DNA of 64,000 bases from Saccharibacillus qingshengii. Lineage in GTDB: Bacteria > Bacillota > Bacilli > Paenibacillales > Paenibacillaceae. The position numbers were made by a program, and so were the translations under genes. The notes under the pieces are model-generated. The model was not told the origin of the DNA and ran no database searches. It saw only the letters and a list, made by a program, of their open reading frames with translations. Position 1 is the stretch's first letter. Each line of letters opens with the position of its first letter. Location of the stretch: NCBI RefSeq assembly GCF_013185195.1, contig NZ_JAAZWC010000013.1, forward strand, positions 1-64,000, given 5' to 3'. This document shows, piece by piece, positions 25,710 through 35,285 of the stretch.

Positions 25710-25869
25710 CTTTCGGGGCGGGGTGCAATTCCCCACCGGCGGTGACGGCACGCGATTCTTCGGAATCGCCGGCCGAAGTCCGTGACCCGAGCCGTTTCCT
25801 ATGCGAGACGGCCGGTTGACCCGGTGCAATTCCGGGACCGACAGTTACAGTCTGGATGGGAGAAAGAGA
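25710..25869 (+). ncRNA. FMN riboswitch (RFN element)
   Basis: The conserved RFN blocks are all present in order: TTCGGGGCGGGGTGCAATTC, CCCACCGGCGGTGA, AGTCCGTGACCCG, GGCCGGTTGACCCGGTGCAA and ACCGACAGTTACAGTCTGGA ending in GGGAGAAAG. FMN binding should shut down the riboflavin genes downstream. The aptamer is followed by about 410 bases before ribE, far more than usual, with the only strong intrinsic terminator at 26150. Confidence 0.95.
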
Positions 25870-26281
25870 AAACGAACCGTCGTGTTTGCCTTGCATGCGG
25901 TTGGAAGTGGTCGGCTGTGCCGGTCGTCTTCGAACATGGCATGCGTATGTGGCATCTGATATTCATCGCAGTCAAAACTGCGGGTCCAAGCTTTTTGCGA
26001 AGCGGCTCGTTTGTTTTTTCACAGGTGAAGATCGGTTTCCTTATACTTGGATTCAGGCAGATGCATCCGGCAGGCCGGTGCTGTTTGGCATACCTGTTGG
26101 CTGCGTTCCGGAGTTCCGGCAAAGACGCACCTTTTCGCTTTTTAATCCCAAGCCCCGTTTTCGGATCAACATCCGAGTACGGGGCTTTTTTGCATGTGCA
26201 GCTTGGACATGTACCGAATAGAGCATACCGGAACGGTAGGCATCTTCAGAAATAGACCAAGAAAGCAAGGAGGCGGCTCTC
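25870..26281 (+). other. Long leader between FMN riboswitch and ribE, no ribD
   Basis: This 412-base stretch lies where ribD normally stands. I found no frame with RibD deaminase or reductase motifs (no HAE/PCxHxGxTPPC pattern). Open frames crossing it have no ribosome site and begin inside the aptamer. It holds a terminator at 26150-26192. Confidence 0.7.
26150..26192 (+). terminator. Terminator in the rib leader
   Basis: AAGCCCCGT (26150-26158) pairs with ACGGGGCTT (26179-26187), enclosing CGGAT/ATCCG, with a run of six T. It lies 280 bases past the aptamer and 90 bases before ribE, so it may be the switch's expression platform or a fixed attenuator. Confidence 0.8.
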
Positions 26282-26947
26282 ATGTTTACCGGCTTGATCG
26301 AAGAAGTAGGCAGCCTGCGGCGAGCCGAACGCCGCGGAGAAGCGATGGTGCTGACCCTCGGGGCCCAAAAAGTGCTGGAGCATGTGGCGATCGGGGACAG
26401 TATCGCCGTGAACGGCGTATGTCTGACCGTCACCGGCTACGAACGCGATTCGTTTACCGTCGACGTGATGCCGCAGACGTACCGCAGCAGCAATCTGAGC
26501 ACGCTCGGCAGCGGCAGTCCGGTCAATCTGGAGCGGGCGCTGGCGGCAAACGGGCGCTTCGGCGGACATATCGTGCAGGGCCATGTCGACGGAACCGCTT
26601 CGATCGTCTCGGTCGAGCAGGATCAGAATGCCGTCGTGTTCACGTTGAAGGCGGACGATCCGCATCTGATGCGCTATGTGATCGGCAAAGGTTCGATCGC
26701 GATCGACGGGATCAGCCTGACCGTGACGCACGCGGAGAACAGCCATTTCGGCGTATCGATTATCCCACATACGCTGGGAGAGACCGCGCTGAGCCGGAAA
26801 AAGGCAGGCAGTTCCGTCAACGTCGAATGCGATATTTTGGGCAAGTATGTTGAACATCTGCTGGGTTTCGGGCAAAAAGACGGAGCGGGAGCGAAGACGT
26901 TCTCCGCAATCGACGAAAGCTTTCTGTCGCGCCACGGATTCGCCTGA
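26282..26947 (+). CDS. ribE: Riboflavin synthase alpha subunit
   Basis: RibE dismutates two 6,7-dimethyl-8-ribityllumazines to riboflavin. The 221-residue protein has the two lumazine-binding repeats: [25 protein letters not shown] in the first, and [28 protein letters not shown] in the second. AAGGAGGCGGCTCTC precedes the ATG. It is the first gene after the FMN riboswitch, a place normally taken by ribD. Confidence 0.93.
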   Translation: MFTGLIEEVGSLRRAERRGEAMVLTLGAQKVLEHVAIGDSIAVNGVCLTVTGYERDSFTVDVMPQTYRSSNLSTLGSGSPVNLERALAANGRFGGHIVQGHVDGTASIVSVEQDQNAVVFTLKADDPHLMRYVIGKGSIAIDGISLTVTHAENSHFGVSIIPHTLGETALSRKKAGSSVNVECDILGKYVEHLLGFGQKDGAGAKTFSAIDESFLSRHGFA

Positions 26948-27000
26948 ACAGAGCGGCGAATCCCAAGCAGAGCGAAGCCGGAAATCAAGGAGGAAATGAA

Positions 27001-28305
27001 ATGGACGAACGATTTGTATTTGACAAGATCGACGATGCGCTGACGGACCTCATATCCGGCAAAATCGTGCTGGTCGTCGACGACGAAGACCGCGAGAACG
27101 AAGGCGATTTTATTGCGCTGGCCGACCGTGTTACGCCCGAAGTCATCAATTTCATGATTACGGAAGGCCGTGGGCTGGTCTGCCTGCCGATCACGAGAGA
27201 ACGGGCAGCGCTGCTGGAGCTTGCACCGATGACCACGCGCAACACCGACTTTCACGGAACGGCGTTTACGGTGTCCGTCGATCATGTGGAGACGACGACC
27301 GGCATTTCGGCACATGAGCGCGCGGTAACGGCCCGGGCGATTACGCGTCTGGAGACCCGGGCGGACGACTTCCGTCGTCCCGGCCACATGTTCCCCCTGA
27401 TCGCCAAAGACGGAGGGGTGCTGCGCCGGGCCGGCCACACGGAAGCGGCGGTCGATCTGGCGCGTCTGAGCGGGGCCGAGCCGGCCGGCGTAATCTGCGA
27501 GGTCATCAAGGAAGACGGCACGATGGCGCGTCTGCCCGACCTGATCGAACTCGCCCGCAAATGGAACATGAAGCTGATCAGCATCAAAGACCTGATCCAG
27601 TACCGCAGCGAACGCGAACAGTTGGTCCGGCGCGAAGTGGAAGTCCGGATGCCCACGGATTACGGCGAGTTCCGGGTAGTGGCCTACAGCAACAAGGTCG
27701 ACGACAAAGAACATCTGGCGCTGGTCAAAGGAACGATCGATCCGCAGTCGCCGGTTCTGGTGCGGGTGCACTCCGAATGTCTGACCGGCGACGTGTTCCA
27801 TTCGCACCGCTGCGACTGCGGGCCCCAGTTCGAAGCGGCGATGCGGCGGATCGAAACGGAAGGCTCCGGCGTGCTGCTGTACATGCGCCAGGAAGGCCGG
27901 GGCATCGGGCTGATCAACAAGCTGAAAGCCTATAAGCTGCAGGAAGAAGGCATGGATACGGTCGATGCGAATCTTGCGCTCGGGTTTGCCGCCGATCTGA
28001 GGGAATACGGCATCGGAGCCCAGATTCTCGCCGATCTCGGGGTGCGGCAGATCCGTTTGTTGACCAATAACCCGCGCAAAATCAAAGGACTGCAGGGACA
28101 CGGGCTGGAAGTTGTCGAACGGGTCCCGATCCAGATGGCGGAGAATGCCGACAATACCGGATACCTGCATACCAAACAGAACAAACTTGGACATCTGCTG
28201 AGCTTCGGAACGCCGCTGCCGGGTGAACAAATACGGACGGAAGAACTTGAGCCGCTGGAGCAGAACGAGCCGCCGATCACGCCGCGGAACGGGTCAGGGC
28301 TGTAA
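27001..28305 (+). CDS. ribBA: Bifunctional DHBP synthase / GTP cyclohydrolase II
   Basis: The 434-residue fusion makes both early precursors of riboflavin. The N-terminal half (about 1-205) is 3,4-dihydroxy-2-butanone 4-phosphate synthase, with [11 protein letters not shown] and RRPGHMFPL. The C-terminal half is GTP cyclohydrolase II with the zinc site [19 protein letters not shown] and [17 protein letters not shown] precedes ATG. The tail after about residue 400 is a short acidic/Pro extension. Same operon as ribE (53-base gap). Confidence 0.94.
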   Translation: MDERFVFDKIDDALTDLISGKIVLVVDDEDRENEGDFIALADRVTPEVINFMITEGRGLVCLPITRERAALLELAPMTTRNTDFHGTAFTVSVDHVETTTGISAHERAVTARAITRLETRADDFRRPGHMFPLIAKDGGVLRRAGHTEAAVDLARLSGAEPAGVICEVIKEDGTMARLPDLIELARKWNMKLISIKDLIQYRSEREQLVRREVEVRMPTDYGEFRVVAYSNKVDDKEHLALVKGTIDPQSPVLVRVHSECLTGDVFHSHRCDCGPQFEAAMRRIETEGSGVLLYMRQEGRGIGLINKLKAYKLQEEGMDTVDANLALGFAADLREYGIGAQILADLGVRQIRLLTNNPRKIKGLQGHGLEVVERVPIQMAENADNTGYLHTKQNKLGHLLSFGTPLPGEQIRTEELEPLEQNEPPITPRNGSGL

Positions 28306-28417
28306 AGGCCGAAGAAGAAGCAGCATGACGGCTGTATGATTCATGAGGAAATTTGTAAAACGAAGGCTACAAACCGGTCAATCTGGTATACAATAGACAA
28401 AGGATGGTTGATGACAA

Positions 28418-28888
28418 ATGGCAAATGTATACGAAGGACACTTGGTATCGCAGGGATATAAATTCGGGATCGTCGTCGGCAGATTCAACGAGTTCATCAC
28501 GTCGAAGCTGCTGTCGGGCGCGCTCGATGCTTTGAAGCGCCACGGTGCGGAAGACGACGATGTGGATGTCGCCTGGGTTCCGGGCGCGTTCGAGATTCCG
28601 CTTATCGCGCAGAAAATGGCGGAGAGCGGCAGATACGATGCCGTGATTACGCTTGGAACGGTAATTCGCGGTTCGACGACGCATTACGATTATGTCTGCA
28701 ACGAAGTGGCGAAGGGCGTATCCGCAATCAATCTGAAAACGGGCGTTCCGACAATCTTCGGCCTCGTCACCACCGAAAATATCGAACAGGCGATCGAGCG
28801 TGCGGGAACCAAAGCCGGTAACAAAGGCTGGGATTCGGCGCTTGCGGCGCTTGAAATGGCCAGCCTGAGCCGTCAATTCAAAGGCTGA
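28418..28888 (+). CDS. ribH: 6,7-dimethyl-8-ribityllumazine synthase
   Basis: RibH condenses DHBP with the ribityl pyrimidine; it assembles into a 60-mer capsid. The 156-residue protein shows [20 protein letters not shown], the phosphate-binding [15 protein letters not shown] and [11 protein letters not shown]. It lies 112 bases after ribBA; an extended -10-like TGGTATACA in that gap may give a secondary promoter. Complete. Confidence 0.93.
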   Translation: MANVYEGHLVSQGYKFGIVVGRFNEFITSKLLSGALDALKRHGAEDDDVDVAWVPGAFEIPLIAQKMAESGRYDAVITLGTVIRGSTTHYDYVCNEVAKGVSAINLKTGVPTIFGLVTTENIEQAIERAGTKAGNKGWDSALAALEMASLSRQFKG

Positions 28889-28919
28889 CCGTTCGCAATA
28901 CGGGCGGAGGGGAAACGGC

Positions 28920-29711
28920 TTGACTGTATTATACAAACTAGAAGCGTTCGAAGGTCCGCTCGACCTGCTGCTGCACCTGATCGACAAGTCGGAGATCGAT
29001 ATCCAGCAGATTTCCATCAGCACGATCACGGAACAGTACCTGCAGTATCTGCGCACGATGCAGGAACTCGAGCTGGAAGTAACGAGCGAATTCCTCGTGA
29101 TGGCGGCGACGCTGCTCGCGATCAAGAGCAAACTGCTGCTGCCCAAACCTCCGGTCATGGATATGGACGAGTACGATTTCTACGAAGAGGAAGAACCCGA
29201 TCCGAGGGAAGACCTGATTCGCAGGCTGACCGAGTATCGGAAGTATAAGAGCATTGCGGGTCTGCTGCACGAGAAAGAGCACGAGCGAGGCCGCATCTAT
29301 ATCCGCGAGCCGGACGATCTGGCACCGTTTCTGCCCGAAGAAGACGACAATCCGCTGGAAGGTCTGCATATGTCCGATCTGGTATCGGCTCTGCAGCGCG
29401 CTCTTCTGCGGGCAGATCGCAAGCCTGTTGTCGCCCGGATCCGCCGCGACGAAATTTCTGTCCGGGACCGGATGCGGGAGCTGGAAGATGCGCTTCGCGG
29501 TGCGGGTGCCGGAGGCAGAATCCTGTTTTCGAGCGTACTGAACGAACGGATGTACAGACAGGAGATCGTCGTGACGTTCCTCGCCGTACTCGAACTGATG
29601 AAGATGAAGCAGGTGAGCTGCTATCAGGATCGGCTGTTCGACGACATCGTAATGGAGTGGAGAGGGGAAACGGCGTCAAATGGATTTGCAGACGTTGAAG
29701 TCGATTATTGA
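28920..29711 (+). CDS. scpA: Segregation and condensation protein A (kleisin)
   Basis: ScpA is the kleisin that bridges the SMC heads in the chromosome condensation complex. The 263-residue protein has the typical N-terminus KLEAFEGPLDLLLHLIDKSEIDI and LVMAATLLAIKSKLLLP, an acidic linker (about 80-100), and the C-terminal winged helix VVTFLAVLELMKMKQVSCYQ. It starts with TTG 28920 behind GGAGGGG. scpB overlaps it by 32 bases. Confidence 0.92.
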   Translation: MTVLYKLEAFEGPLDLLLHLIDKSEIDIQQISISTITEQYLQYLRTMQELELEVTSEFLVMAATLLAIKSKLLLPKPPVMDMDEYDFYEEEEPDPREDLIRRLTEYRKYKSIAGLLHEKEHERGRIYIREPDDLAPFLPEEDDNPLEGLHMSDLVSALQRALLRADRKPVVARIRRDEISVRDRMRELEDALRGAGAGGRILFSSVLNERMYRQEIVVTFLAVLELMKMKQVSCYQDRLFDDIVMEWRGETASNGFADVEVDY

Positions 29712-30276
29712 AGGCCTCCTGTTTTTGGCGGGAGATGAAGGTGTGACCGTGCGGCAGATTGCCGAGATTACGGAGAGCAAACCGGGCGAAGCCCAAAAAG
29801 CGGTGGAAAGCCTGCAGCGCGATCTGCGCAAATCGGGACGCGGTGTACGGGTGACGAAGCTTGCGGGCGCGTACCATCTGGCTACGCTGCCGGAACATTC
29901 GGAGTATTTCGAACGGCTGGCGTATTCGCCGTCGCGGGCAACCCTGTCGCAGGCTGCGCTTGAGACGCTGGCGATTGTGGCTTACCGGCAGCCGATTACA
30001 CGCATCGAGATTGAAGAGATCCGCGGAGTCAAGTCCGAACGGGCGATTCATACGCTCACGAACAAGAGCCTGATCGTCGAGACGGGCCGTGCCGAAGCGA
30101 TCGGACGTCCGATTCTGTACGGGACGACCAAAGCTTTTCTTGATCATTTTGGGCTGGGCGGTCTGGAAGAGCTGCCGGACGCTTCGGCGTTTGAAGCTCT
30201 GATCGTTTCCGAAGAAGAAGAGCCGCTGCTGTTCGGTTCTGCGGCTTCTCCGGCGCCGGGCGAACAAGACGAATAG
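29680..30276 (+). CDS. scpB: Segregation and condensation protein B
   Basis: ScpB dimers bind the ScpA linker in the SMC complex. The 198-residue protein has two winged-helix domains: KSIIEGLLFLAGDEGVT at the start and ALETLAIVAYRQPITRIEIEEIRGV in the second, then GRPILYGTTKAFLDHFGL. The ATG lies inside scpA, a usual coupling. The B. subtilis neighbours dacB, spmA and spmB do not follow; rluB comes next. Confidence 0.93.
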   Translation: MDLQTLKSIIEGLLFLAGDEGVTVRQIAEITESKPGEAQKAVESLQRDLRKSGRGVRVTKLAGAYHLATLPEHSEYFERLAYSPSRATLSQAALETLAIVAYRQPITRIEIEEIRGVKSERAIHTLTNKSLIVETGRAEAIGRPILYGTTKAFLDHFGLGGLEELPDASAFEALIVSEEEEPLLFGSAASPAPGEQDE

Positions 30277-30357
30277 GGCGAGAGCACCGTTCGGATGACC
30301 GCGGGGCCGCTTGTGGAGCGGTTCTCCAGCTTCCGGACGGCGGCTCGGGTTTTCGTT

Positions 30358-30392
30358 CAGGGCTTTTCCCGGATGGGAAGAGCCCTGTTTTT
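30358..30392 (+). terminator. Intrinsic terminator after scpB
   Basis: A 13-bp stem (30358-30370 with 30375-30387, one wobble) around GGAT is followed by five T. Confidence 0.85.
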
Positions 30393-30534
30393 CGTTCAAG
30401 GCGTCGGATGCGGAGCGGCAGGTACGGACTTGGCATCGGAGCGTGCACAAAAGATGGCGGAAGCGTGAAAACAGAGCGCGGTTGCGCTTGTGATTTTACG
30501 TGTCTATAGGTATGATGAAAGGTGAGGTGACTGG

Positions 30535-31290
30535 ATGACTATGGAACGATTACAGAAAATTTTGGCCCAGGCAGGTGTGGCTTCGAGACGGAAATGCGAG
30601 GAGCTCATTCTGGCGGGCAAGGTCGAAGTGAACGGCGAAGTCGTAACGACGCTGGGAACAAAGGCCGACCCGAACGCGGACGAGATTACCGTCAGCGGCC
30701 GGGCGATCAAAGCACAGCAGAAGCTGTACCTGATGTTCAACAAGCCCAAGGGCGTTATTACGAGTGCGACCGATCCCGAAGGACGCAAGGTCGTAACCGA
30801 TTACATCAAAGGCATCAAAGAACGCGTCTACCCGGTAGGGCGTTTGGATTACGATTCGGAAGGCCTGCTGCTGCTGACCAACGACGGCGATTTGGCCCAG
30901 AAGCTTACGCACCCGAGCCATCACGTCCCGAAGACCTATCTGGCGACAGTAGAAGGTATTCCGCACGGCGATTCGCTCGAGAAACTGAGACGGGGCATCC
31001 AGCTTGAAGACGGCATGACCGCTCCGGCCCAACTTGAATATTACGATGTGGATCAGCAGAAGAAACAAGCGACGATCCGGATCACCATCTATGAAGGCAA
31101 AAACCGCCAGGTTCGGCGGATGTTCGACGCGATCTCGCATCCGGTCAAACGGCTTAAGCGGATCTCGATGGGCAATTTGTATTTGCAAAACCTGAAGCGC
31201 GGCCTGCATCGTCCGCTGACGGCGAGCGAAATCAATGAGCTGAAGCAGCTTTCGGAAATTACGCATGAGAGAGAAACGCCGGATAAGTAA
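30535..31290 (+). CDS. rluB: 23S rRNA pseudouridine synthase RluB-type
   Basis: The 251-residue RsuA/RluB-family enzyme has an N-terminal S4 RNA-binding domain (ERLQKILAQAGVASRRKCEE..GKVEVNG) and the catalytic region with GRLDYDSEGLLLLTNDGDLA, where Asp is the nucleophile, plus GKNRQVRRMFDAISHPVKRL. GGTGAGGTGACTGG precedes the ATG. RluB modifies helix 89 near the peptidyl transferase centre. Position before resD is the conserved one, although resABC is missing between them. Confidence 0.9.
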   Translation: MTMERLQKILAQAGVASRRKCEELILAGKVEVNGEVVTTLGTKADPNADEITVSGRAIKAQQKLYLMFNKPKGVITSATDPEGRKVVTDYIKGIKERVYPVGRLDYDSEGLLLLTNDGDLAQKLTHPSHHVPKTYLATVEGIPHGDSLEKLRRGIQLEDGMTAPAQLEYYDVDQQKKQATIRITIYEGKNRQVRRMFDAISHPVKRLKRISMGNLYLQNLKRGLHRPLTASEINELKQLSEITHERETPDK

Positions 31291-31330
31291 GTTCTCCGCG
31301 CCATATCGTTGACGAAAGGATTGTTGCATC

Positions 31331-32047
31331 GTGGCTGATCAAAAAGAGCGAATTCTCGTAGTGGACGACGAAGAACGGATCCGGCGTTTGCTCCGTATGT
31401 ATTTGGAAAAAGAAGGCTATGAGATCGAAGAAGCGGAGGACGGCGAGAGCGCTCTGCAAAAAGCGACGGAAGGCGATTACACGCTGGTCATTCTCGACGT
31501 GATGCTGCCCGGCATCGATGGGGTGGAAGTCTGCGCGCGTCTGCGCCAGGTCAAGTCGACGCCCGTTCTGATGCTGACCGCCAAAGGCGAAGAAGTCAAC
31601 CGGGTGCAGGGCTTCGAAGTGGGAGCGGACGATTATGTCGTCAAACCGTTCAGCCCGCGCGAAGTGATCTATCGGGTCAAAGCGATTCTTCGCCGTTCTT
31701 CGGCGACCGCTTATCTGACCAAGGAGAGCGGAACGAGCAACAATATCGTATTCCCGCACCTGACGATCGAACACGATGCGCACCGCGTCCTGGCCGGAGG
31801 GCACGAAGTCAGCCTGACGCCAAAAGAATACGAACTGCTGCATTATTTGGCGACTTCCCCGGACAAGGTATTTTCCCGCGAAGAACTGCTGAAAGACGTA
31901 TGGAACTACGAATTTTTCGGAGATCTGCGTACGGTGGACACCCATGTGAAGCGTCTGCGCGAGAAGCTCAACAAAGTGTCGCCCGATTCCGCTTCGATGA
32001 TTACGACCGTATGGGGCGTCGGCTACAAACTCGAGGTCCCGAAGTAA
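31331..32047 (+). CDS. resD: Response regulator ResD
   Basis: ResD is an OmpR/PhoB-type regulator of aerobic/anaerobic respiration. The receiver domain has the acidic pair VVDDEE, the phosphorylated Asp in VILDVMLPGIDG (about residue 54), LTAKGEE (Thr) and KPFSPRE (Lys). The DNA-binding half has LTPKEYELLHYLATSPDKVFSRE and RTVDTHVKRLREKL. It begins with GTG. resE follows after one base. Named by order and similarity; other OmpR-type regulators look alike. Confidence 0.83.
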   Translation: MADQKERILVVDDEERIRRLLRMYLEKEGYEIEEAEDGESALQKATEGDYTLVILDVMLPGIDGVEVCARLRQVKSTPVLMLTAKGEEVNRVQGFEVGADDYVVKPFSPREVIYRVKAILRRSSATAYLTKESGTSNNIVFPHLTIEHDAHRVLAGGHEVSLTPKEYELLHYLATSPDKVFSREELLKDVWNYEFFGDLRTVDTHVKRLREKLNKVSPDSASMITTVWGVGYKLEVPK

Positions 32048-32048
32048 G

Positions 32049-33506
32049 ATGACGGTGTGGAAAGAACGGGTCGGCAAATTGTGGCAGACGCTGGTCGGCA
32101 AGCTCTGGCTGACGATTATCGGGCTCGTGGCCTGCGTGCTGCTGACGTTGGGTTTTTTCCTGCTCCCTTATGTCGATATCGCTTTTGCCAATTCGGCGGC
32201 CGTCAAGCGGATGCTCATCTATGTGGGGATCATCGGCTTTTCCATGACGACCGTCTTTGCGCTGTTTTTGCTCAAAAAAATCACCCAGCCGATGCGGCAG
32301 CTGATCGACGCCGCGGATTCCGTGCGGCAGGGCGATTACGGCACACGCGTCCATCTGGAAGGGCAGGACGAGATCGGCGAGCTGGCCAGTACCTTCAACC
32401 TCATGGCGGCCAGACTCGAAGAAAATATCCGGGATCTGAATATTGAAAAAGAACAGCTGGCCGGCGTACTGCGCAGTATGAGCGATGCGATGATCACGTT
32501 CGACCGCGAAGGCGCCGTACAGCTTACCAACCCGGGCGGAGAACGTCTGCTGGAGGACTGGAAGGAAATCAGCTGGATGGAAAAGGAACCCGGCGAATCG
32601 CCCGATTCCCGTCCCCTGATTCCCGAACCGCTGTATCCGCTGTTCGAAGAAGTTCGCAGAACGCTCGAAGACCGGAGTGCCAATGTGCTGGTCCGTCAGA
32701 GCGTATGGGAAGTCAATATGGCCCCGCTTTTTCTGGATAATGAAGTGCGCGGAGCGGTCGCCGTGCTGCGCAATGTGACCGATGCCGTCAACATGGAGAA
32801 AATGCGCAAAGATTTCGTCGCGAACGTCTCGCACGAGATCCGTACGCCTCTGTCCATGATGCAGGGATACAGCGAGGCGCTGCTCGACGGATTTGCCGCT
32901 TCGCCCGAGGAACAGAGCGAACTGCTCCATGTTATACACGACGAGTCGCTGCGAATGGGACGGCTGGTCAAAGACCTGCTGGATCTGGCGCGCATGGAAG
33001 CCGGACATACCGATATTGCACGGTCCCGCGTCGATATCGGGGAGCTGGTCGAACGCGTCTATCGCAAATTCGCGGTGCGGGCCAAAGACGGCGAATTGGA
33101 TTTCCGACTGGAACGCGACGAAGGATCGCTTGTCTTGGATCAGGCCGATGAAGACCGTCTGGAACAGGTCGTCACCAATCTGCTGGACAACGCGTTCCGC
33201 CATACGCCGGCCGGACGCCGTGTGACCATTGCGGTCAAGCCTACGATTGCGGAACAAGAAACGCTGACGATCTATGTGTCCGACGAAGGTCTCGGTATTC
33301 CCGCCGAAGATGTGCCTTATATTTTCGACCGGTTTTACAAAGCGGACAAAGCGCGGACACGCGCGGTATCCAGCGGAACAGGGCTGGGTCTGGCGATTGT
33401 CAAAAATATCGTCGATGCGCACGGCGGCCGGATCCAGGTGGAAAGCGTGCTTGGAGAAGGAACCAAATTCCGGGTCATTCTGCCGAAGAACGGCCGAGCC
33501 GTGTAA
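32049..33506 (+). CDS. resE: Sensor histidine kinase ResE, with very short outer loop
   Basis: The 485-residue kinase has TM1 (about 19-41), a loop of only about 14 residues, TM2 (56-75), HAMP (76-130), a PAS-like domain (about 135-245), HisKA with the phospho-acceptor His262 (FVANVSHEIRTPL), and HATPase_c (NLLDNAFRHTPAG, DEGLGIP, GTGLGLAIVKNI). B. subtilis ResE is about 100 residues longer with a large outer domain between the helices; that domain is missing here, leaving the PAS domain as the likely sensor. It is coupled to resD, and a terminator follows. Confidence 0.83.
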   Translation: MTVWKERVGKLWQTLVGKLWLTIIGLVACVLLTLGFFLLPYVDIAFANSAAVKRMLIYVGIIGFSMTTVFALFLLKKITQPMRQLIDAADSVRQGDYGTRVHLEGQDEIGELASTFNLMAARLEENIRDLNIEKEQLAGVLRSMSDAMITFDREGAVQLTNPGGERLLEDWKEISWMEKEPGESPDSRPLIPEPLYPLFEEVRRTLEDRSANVLVRQSVWEVNMAPLFLDNEVRGAVAVLRNVTDAVNMEKMRKDFVANVSHEIRTPLSMMQGYSEALLDGFAASPEEQSELLHVIHDESLRMGRLVKDLLDLARMEAGHTDIARSRVDIGELVERVYRKFAVRAKDGELDFRLERDEGSLVLDQADEDRLEQVVTNLLDNAFRHTPAGRRVTIAVKPTIAEQETLTIYVSDEGLGIPAEDVPYIFDRFYKADKARTRAVSSGTGLGLAIVKNIVDAHGGRIQVESVLGEGTKFRVILPKNGRAV

Positions 33507-33548
33507 GATTCACCTGCAGGATCTCCTGCGGCAAACGGCTTGAATACG

Positions 33549-33585
33549 AACATGCCGGAGCATTCCGGCATGTTTTATTTTGATT
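33549..33585 (+). terminator. Intrinsic terminator after resE
   Basis: AACATGCCGGA (33549-33559) pairs with TCCGGCATGTT (33564-33574), followed by a T-rich tract. Confidence 0.82.
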
Positions 33586-33647
33586 ATTTTGTCCAAATGA
33601 AAGGATAACGCTTTCTTCCCGGAAGCGAATGAAAAGGAGGAGCCAGC

Positions 33648-35150
33648 ATGAGCGGCACCTATATTCTGGCGTTGGATCAGGGAACAACCAGTTCCCGTGC
33701 CATCGTCTTCGACAAAGATGCGCGTCCGATCGCTTCGGGGCAGCGGCTTTTCACCCAGTATTTCCCTATTCCTGGCCGGGTCGAGCACGATCCGGAAGAG
33801 ATTTGGAGCAGTCAGTTGGAAGCGGCGCGCGAAGCGATCTCCGTGTCCGGCATCGATCCGCAGCAGTTGGCTGCGATCGGAATCACCAATCAGCGGGAAA
33901 CGACGCTGGTCTGGGACCGGGCGACCGGGCGGCCGATCGGGCCGGCTCTTGTCTGGCAGGATCGTAGAACGGCTCCGCTGTGCGAGGAACTGAAGAAGCG
34001 AGGACTCGAAGATTATATTCGGCAAACGACGGGTCTGGTAGTGGATGCCTATTTCTCCGCAACAAAGATTGCCTGGATGCTGGAACATATTCCGGGGGCA
34101 CGGCAACGGGCCGAAGCCGGAGAGCTGCTGGCCGGCACGGTCGATACCTGGCTGATCTGGAAGCTGACAGGCGGGAAATCGCATGTCACCGATGTGACCA
34201 ACGCTTCGCGGACCATGCTGTTCGACATCGGCCGGCTGGTTTGGGATGAGCGTCTGCTGCGGGAACTCGATATTCCGGTGTCGATGCTGCCGAACGTGCT
34301 GATGTCCGGCGCCCATTTCGGCGTGACCGATCCCCAATGGTTCGACGGAGCCGAAATTCCGATTGCTTCCGTACTCGGCGACCAGCAGGCCGCTTTATTC
34401 GGCCATGCCTGTGTCGAAGCCGGACATGCCAAAAATACGTACGGTACGGGATGCTTTATCCTGCTCAATACGGGCAGCGAACGCGTCGAGTCGACTCACG
34501 GACTGCTGTCCACTATCGCCTGGGGATGGAAAGACGAGCTGCATTACGCGCTGGAAGGCAGCGTGTTCGTTGCCGGTGCGGCCGTGGAATGGCTGCGTGA
34601 CGGATTGAATCTGATCGAAGACGCTTCCGAATCGGAGCGCTTGGCCGCAAGCGTGGAAGATTCGGGAGGCGTTGTGATTGTACCGGCATTTACCGGTCTG
34701 GGGGCTCCCCAGTGGGATATGTATGCGAGGGGAGCGGTATTCGGTTTGACCCGCGGAACACAGCCGGGACATATCGTACGGGCCACGTTGGAATCCCTTG
34801 CGTTTCAGACCCGCGATGTGACCCAGGCGATGGAGAAAGATTCCGGTATTCCGCTGCGCGAGCTGCGGGTCGACGGAGGAGCTGTCCGCAACAGCATCCT
34901 GATGCAGTTTCAGGCCGATATCCTCGGCCTTGATGTGGTCCGCACCGAGCAGACGGAAACCACCGCTTTGGGAGCGGCGATGCTTGCCGGACTGCAGTGC
35001 GGCATATGGGACCGCAGTCAATTCCGTTCATTCAATCCGCCGGGAGCCCATTTCCGCCCCCGGATGGATGCGGAGCAGCGGGAGAAGAAGTACCGCCGCT
35101 GGGGAAATGCGATCGAACGTACCCGCGGTTGGGAACAGCCGGAAGAATAA
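33648..35150 (+). CDS. glpK: Glycerol kinase
   Basis: GlpK phosphorylates glycerol to glycerol 3-phosphate. The 500-residue FGGY kinase has [11 protein letters not shown] (ATP), [42 protein letters not shown] and the C-terminal [29 protein letters not shown] precedes the ATG. In low-GC Gram-positive kinases the loop usually reads FNIHxLxWD, with the His phosphorylated by HPr; here it reads FDIGRLVWD (Gly195). glpF, glpD and glpP are not adjacent; the gene is flanked by terminators on both sides. Confidence 0.93.
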   Translation: MSGTYILALDQGTTSSRAIVFDKDARPIASGQRLFTQYFPIPGRVEHDPEEIWSSQLEAAREAISVSGIDPQQLAAIGITNQRETTLVWDRATGRPIGPALVWQDRRTAPLCEELKKRGLEDYIRQTTGLVVDAYFSATKIAWMLEHIPGARQRAEAGELLAGTVDTWLIWKLTGGKSHVTDVTNASRTMLFDIGRLVWDERLLRELDIPVSMLPNVLMSGAHFGVTDPQWFDGAEIPIASVLGDQQAALFGHACVEAGHAKNTYGTGCFILLNTGSERVESTHGLLSTIAWGWKDELHYALEGSVFVAGAAVEWLRDGLNLIEDASESERLAASVEDSGGVVIVPAFTGLGAPQWDMYARGAVFGLTRGTQPGHIVRATLESLAFQTRDVTQAMEKDSGIPLRELRVDGGAVRNSILMQFQADILGLDVVRTEQTETTALGAAMLAGLQCGIWDRSQFRSFNPPGAHFRPRMDAEQREKKYRRWGNAIERTRGWEQPEE

Positions 35151-35185
35151 TACCGGGCAAGGCGTAATCAAATCGATAGGAAAAA

Positions 35186-35218
35186 GGGGAAGCACCCGGA
35201 CGGGTACTTCCCCTTTTT
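35186..35218. terminator. Bidirectional terminator between glpK and serA
   Basis: GGGGAAGCACCC pairs with GGGTACTTCCCC (one mismatch) around GGAC, flanked by A-run and T-run so that it works on both strands of this convergent pair. Confidence 0.85.
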
Positions 35219-35285
35219 CTTTTTCGTATTCCATGCGGATTGCAATCCTGAATCTAGCCAATCACTGATCCGATGATTCGTCGAA

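Noticed and set aside
25856-26221. 121-codon open frame in the rib leader
   Set aside because: Its ATG lies inside the conserved 3' end of the FMN aptamer, there is no ribosome site, and it shows no RibD motif.
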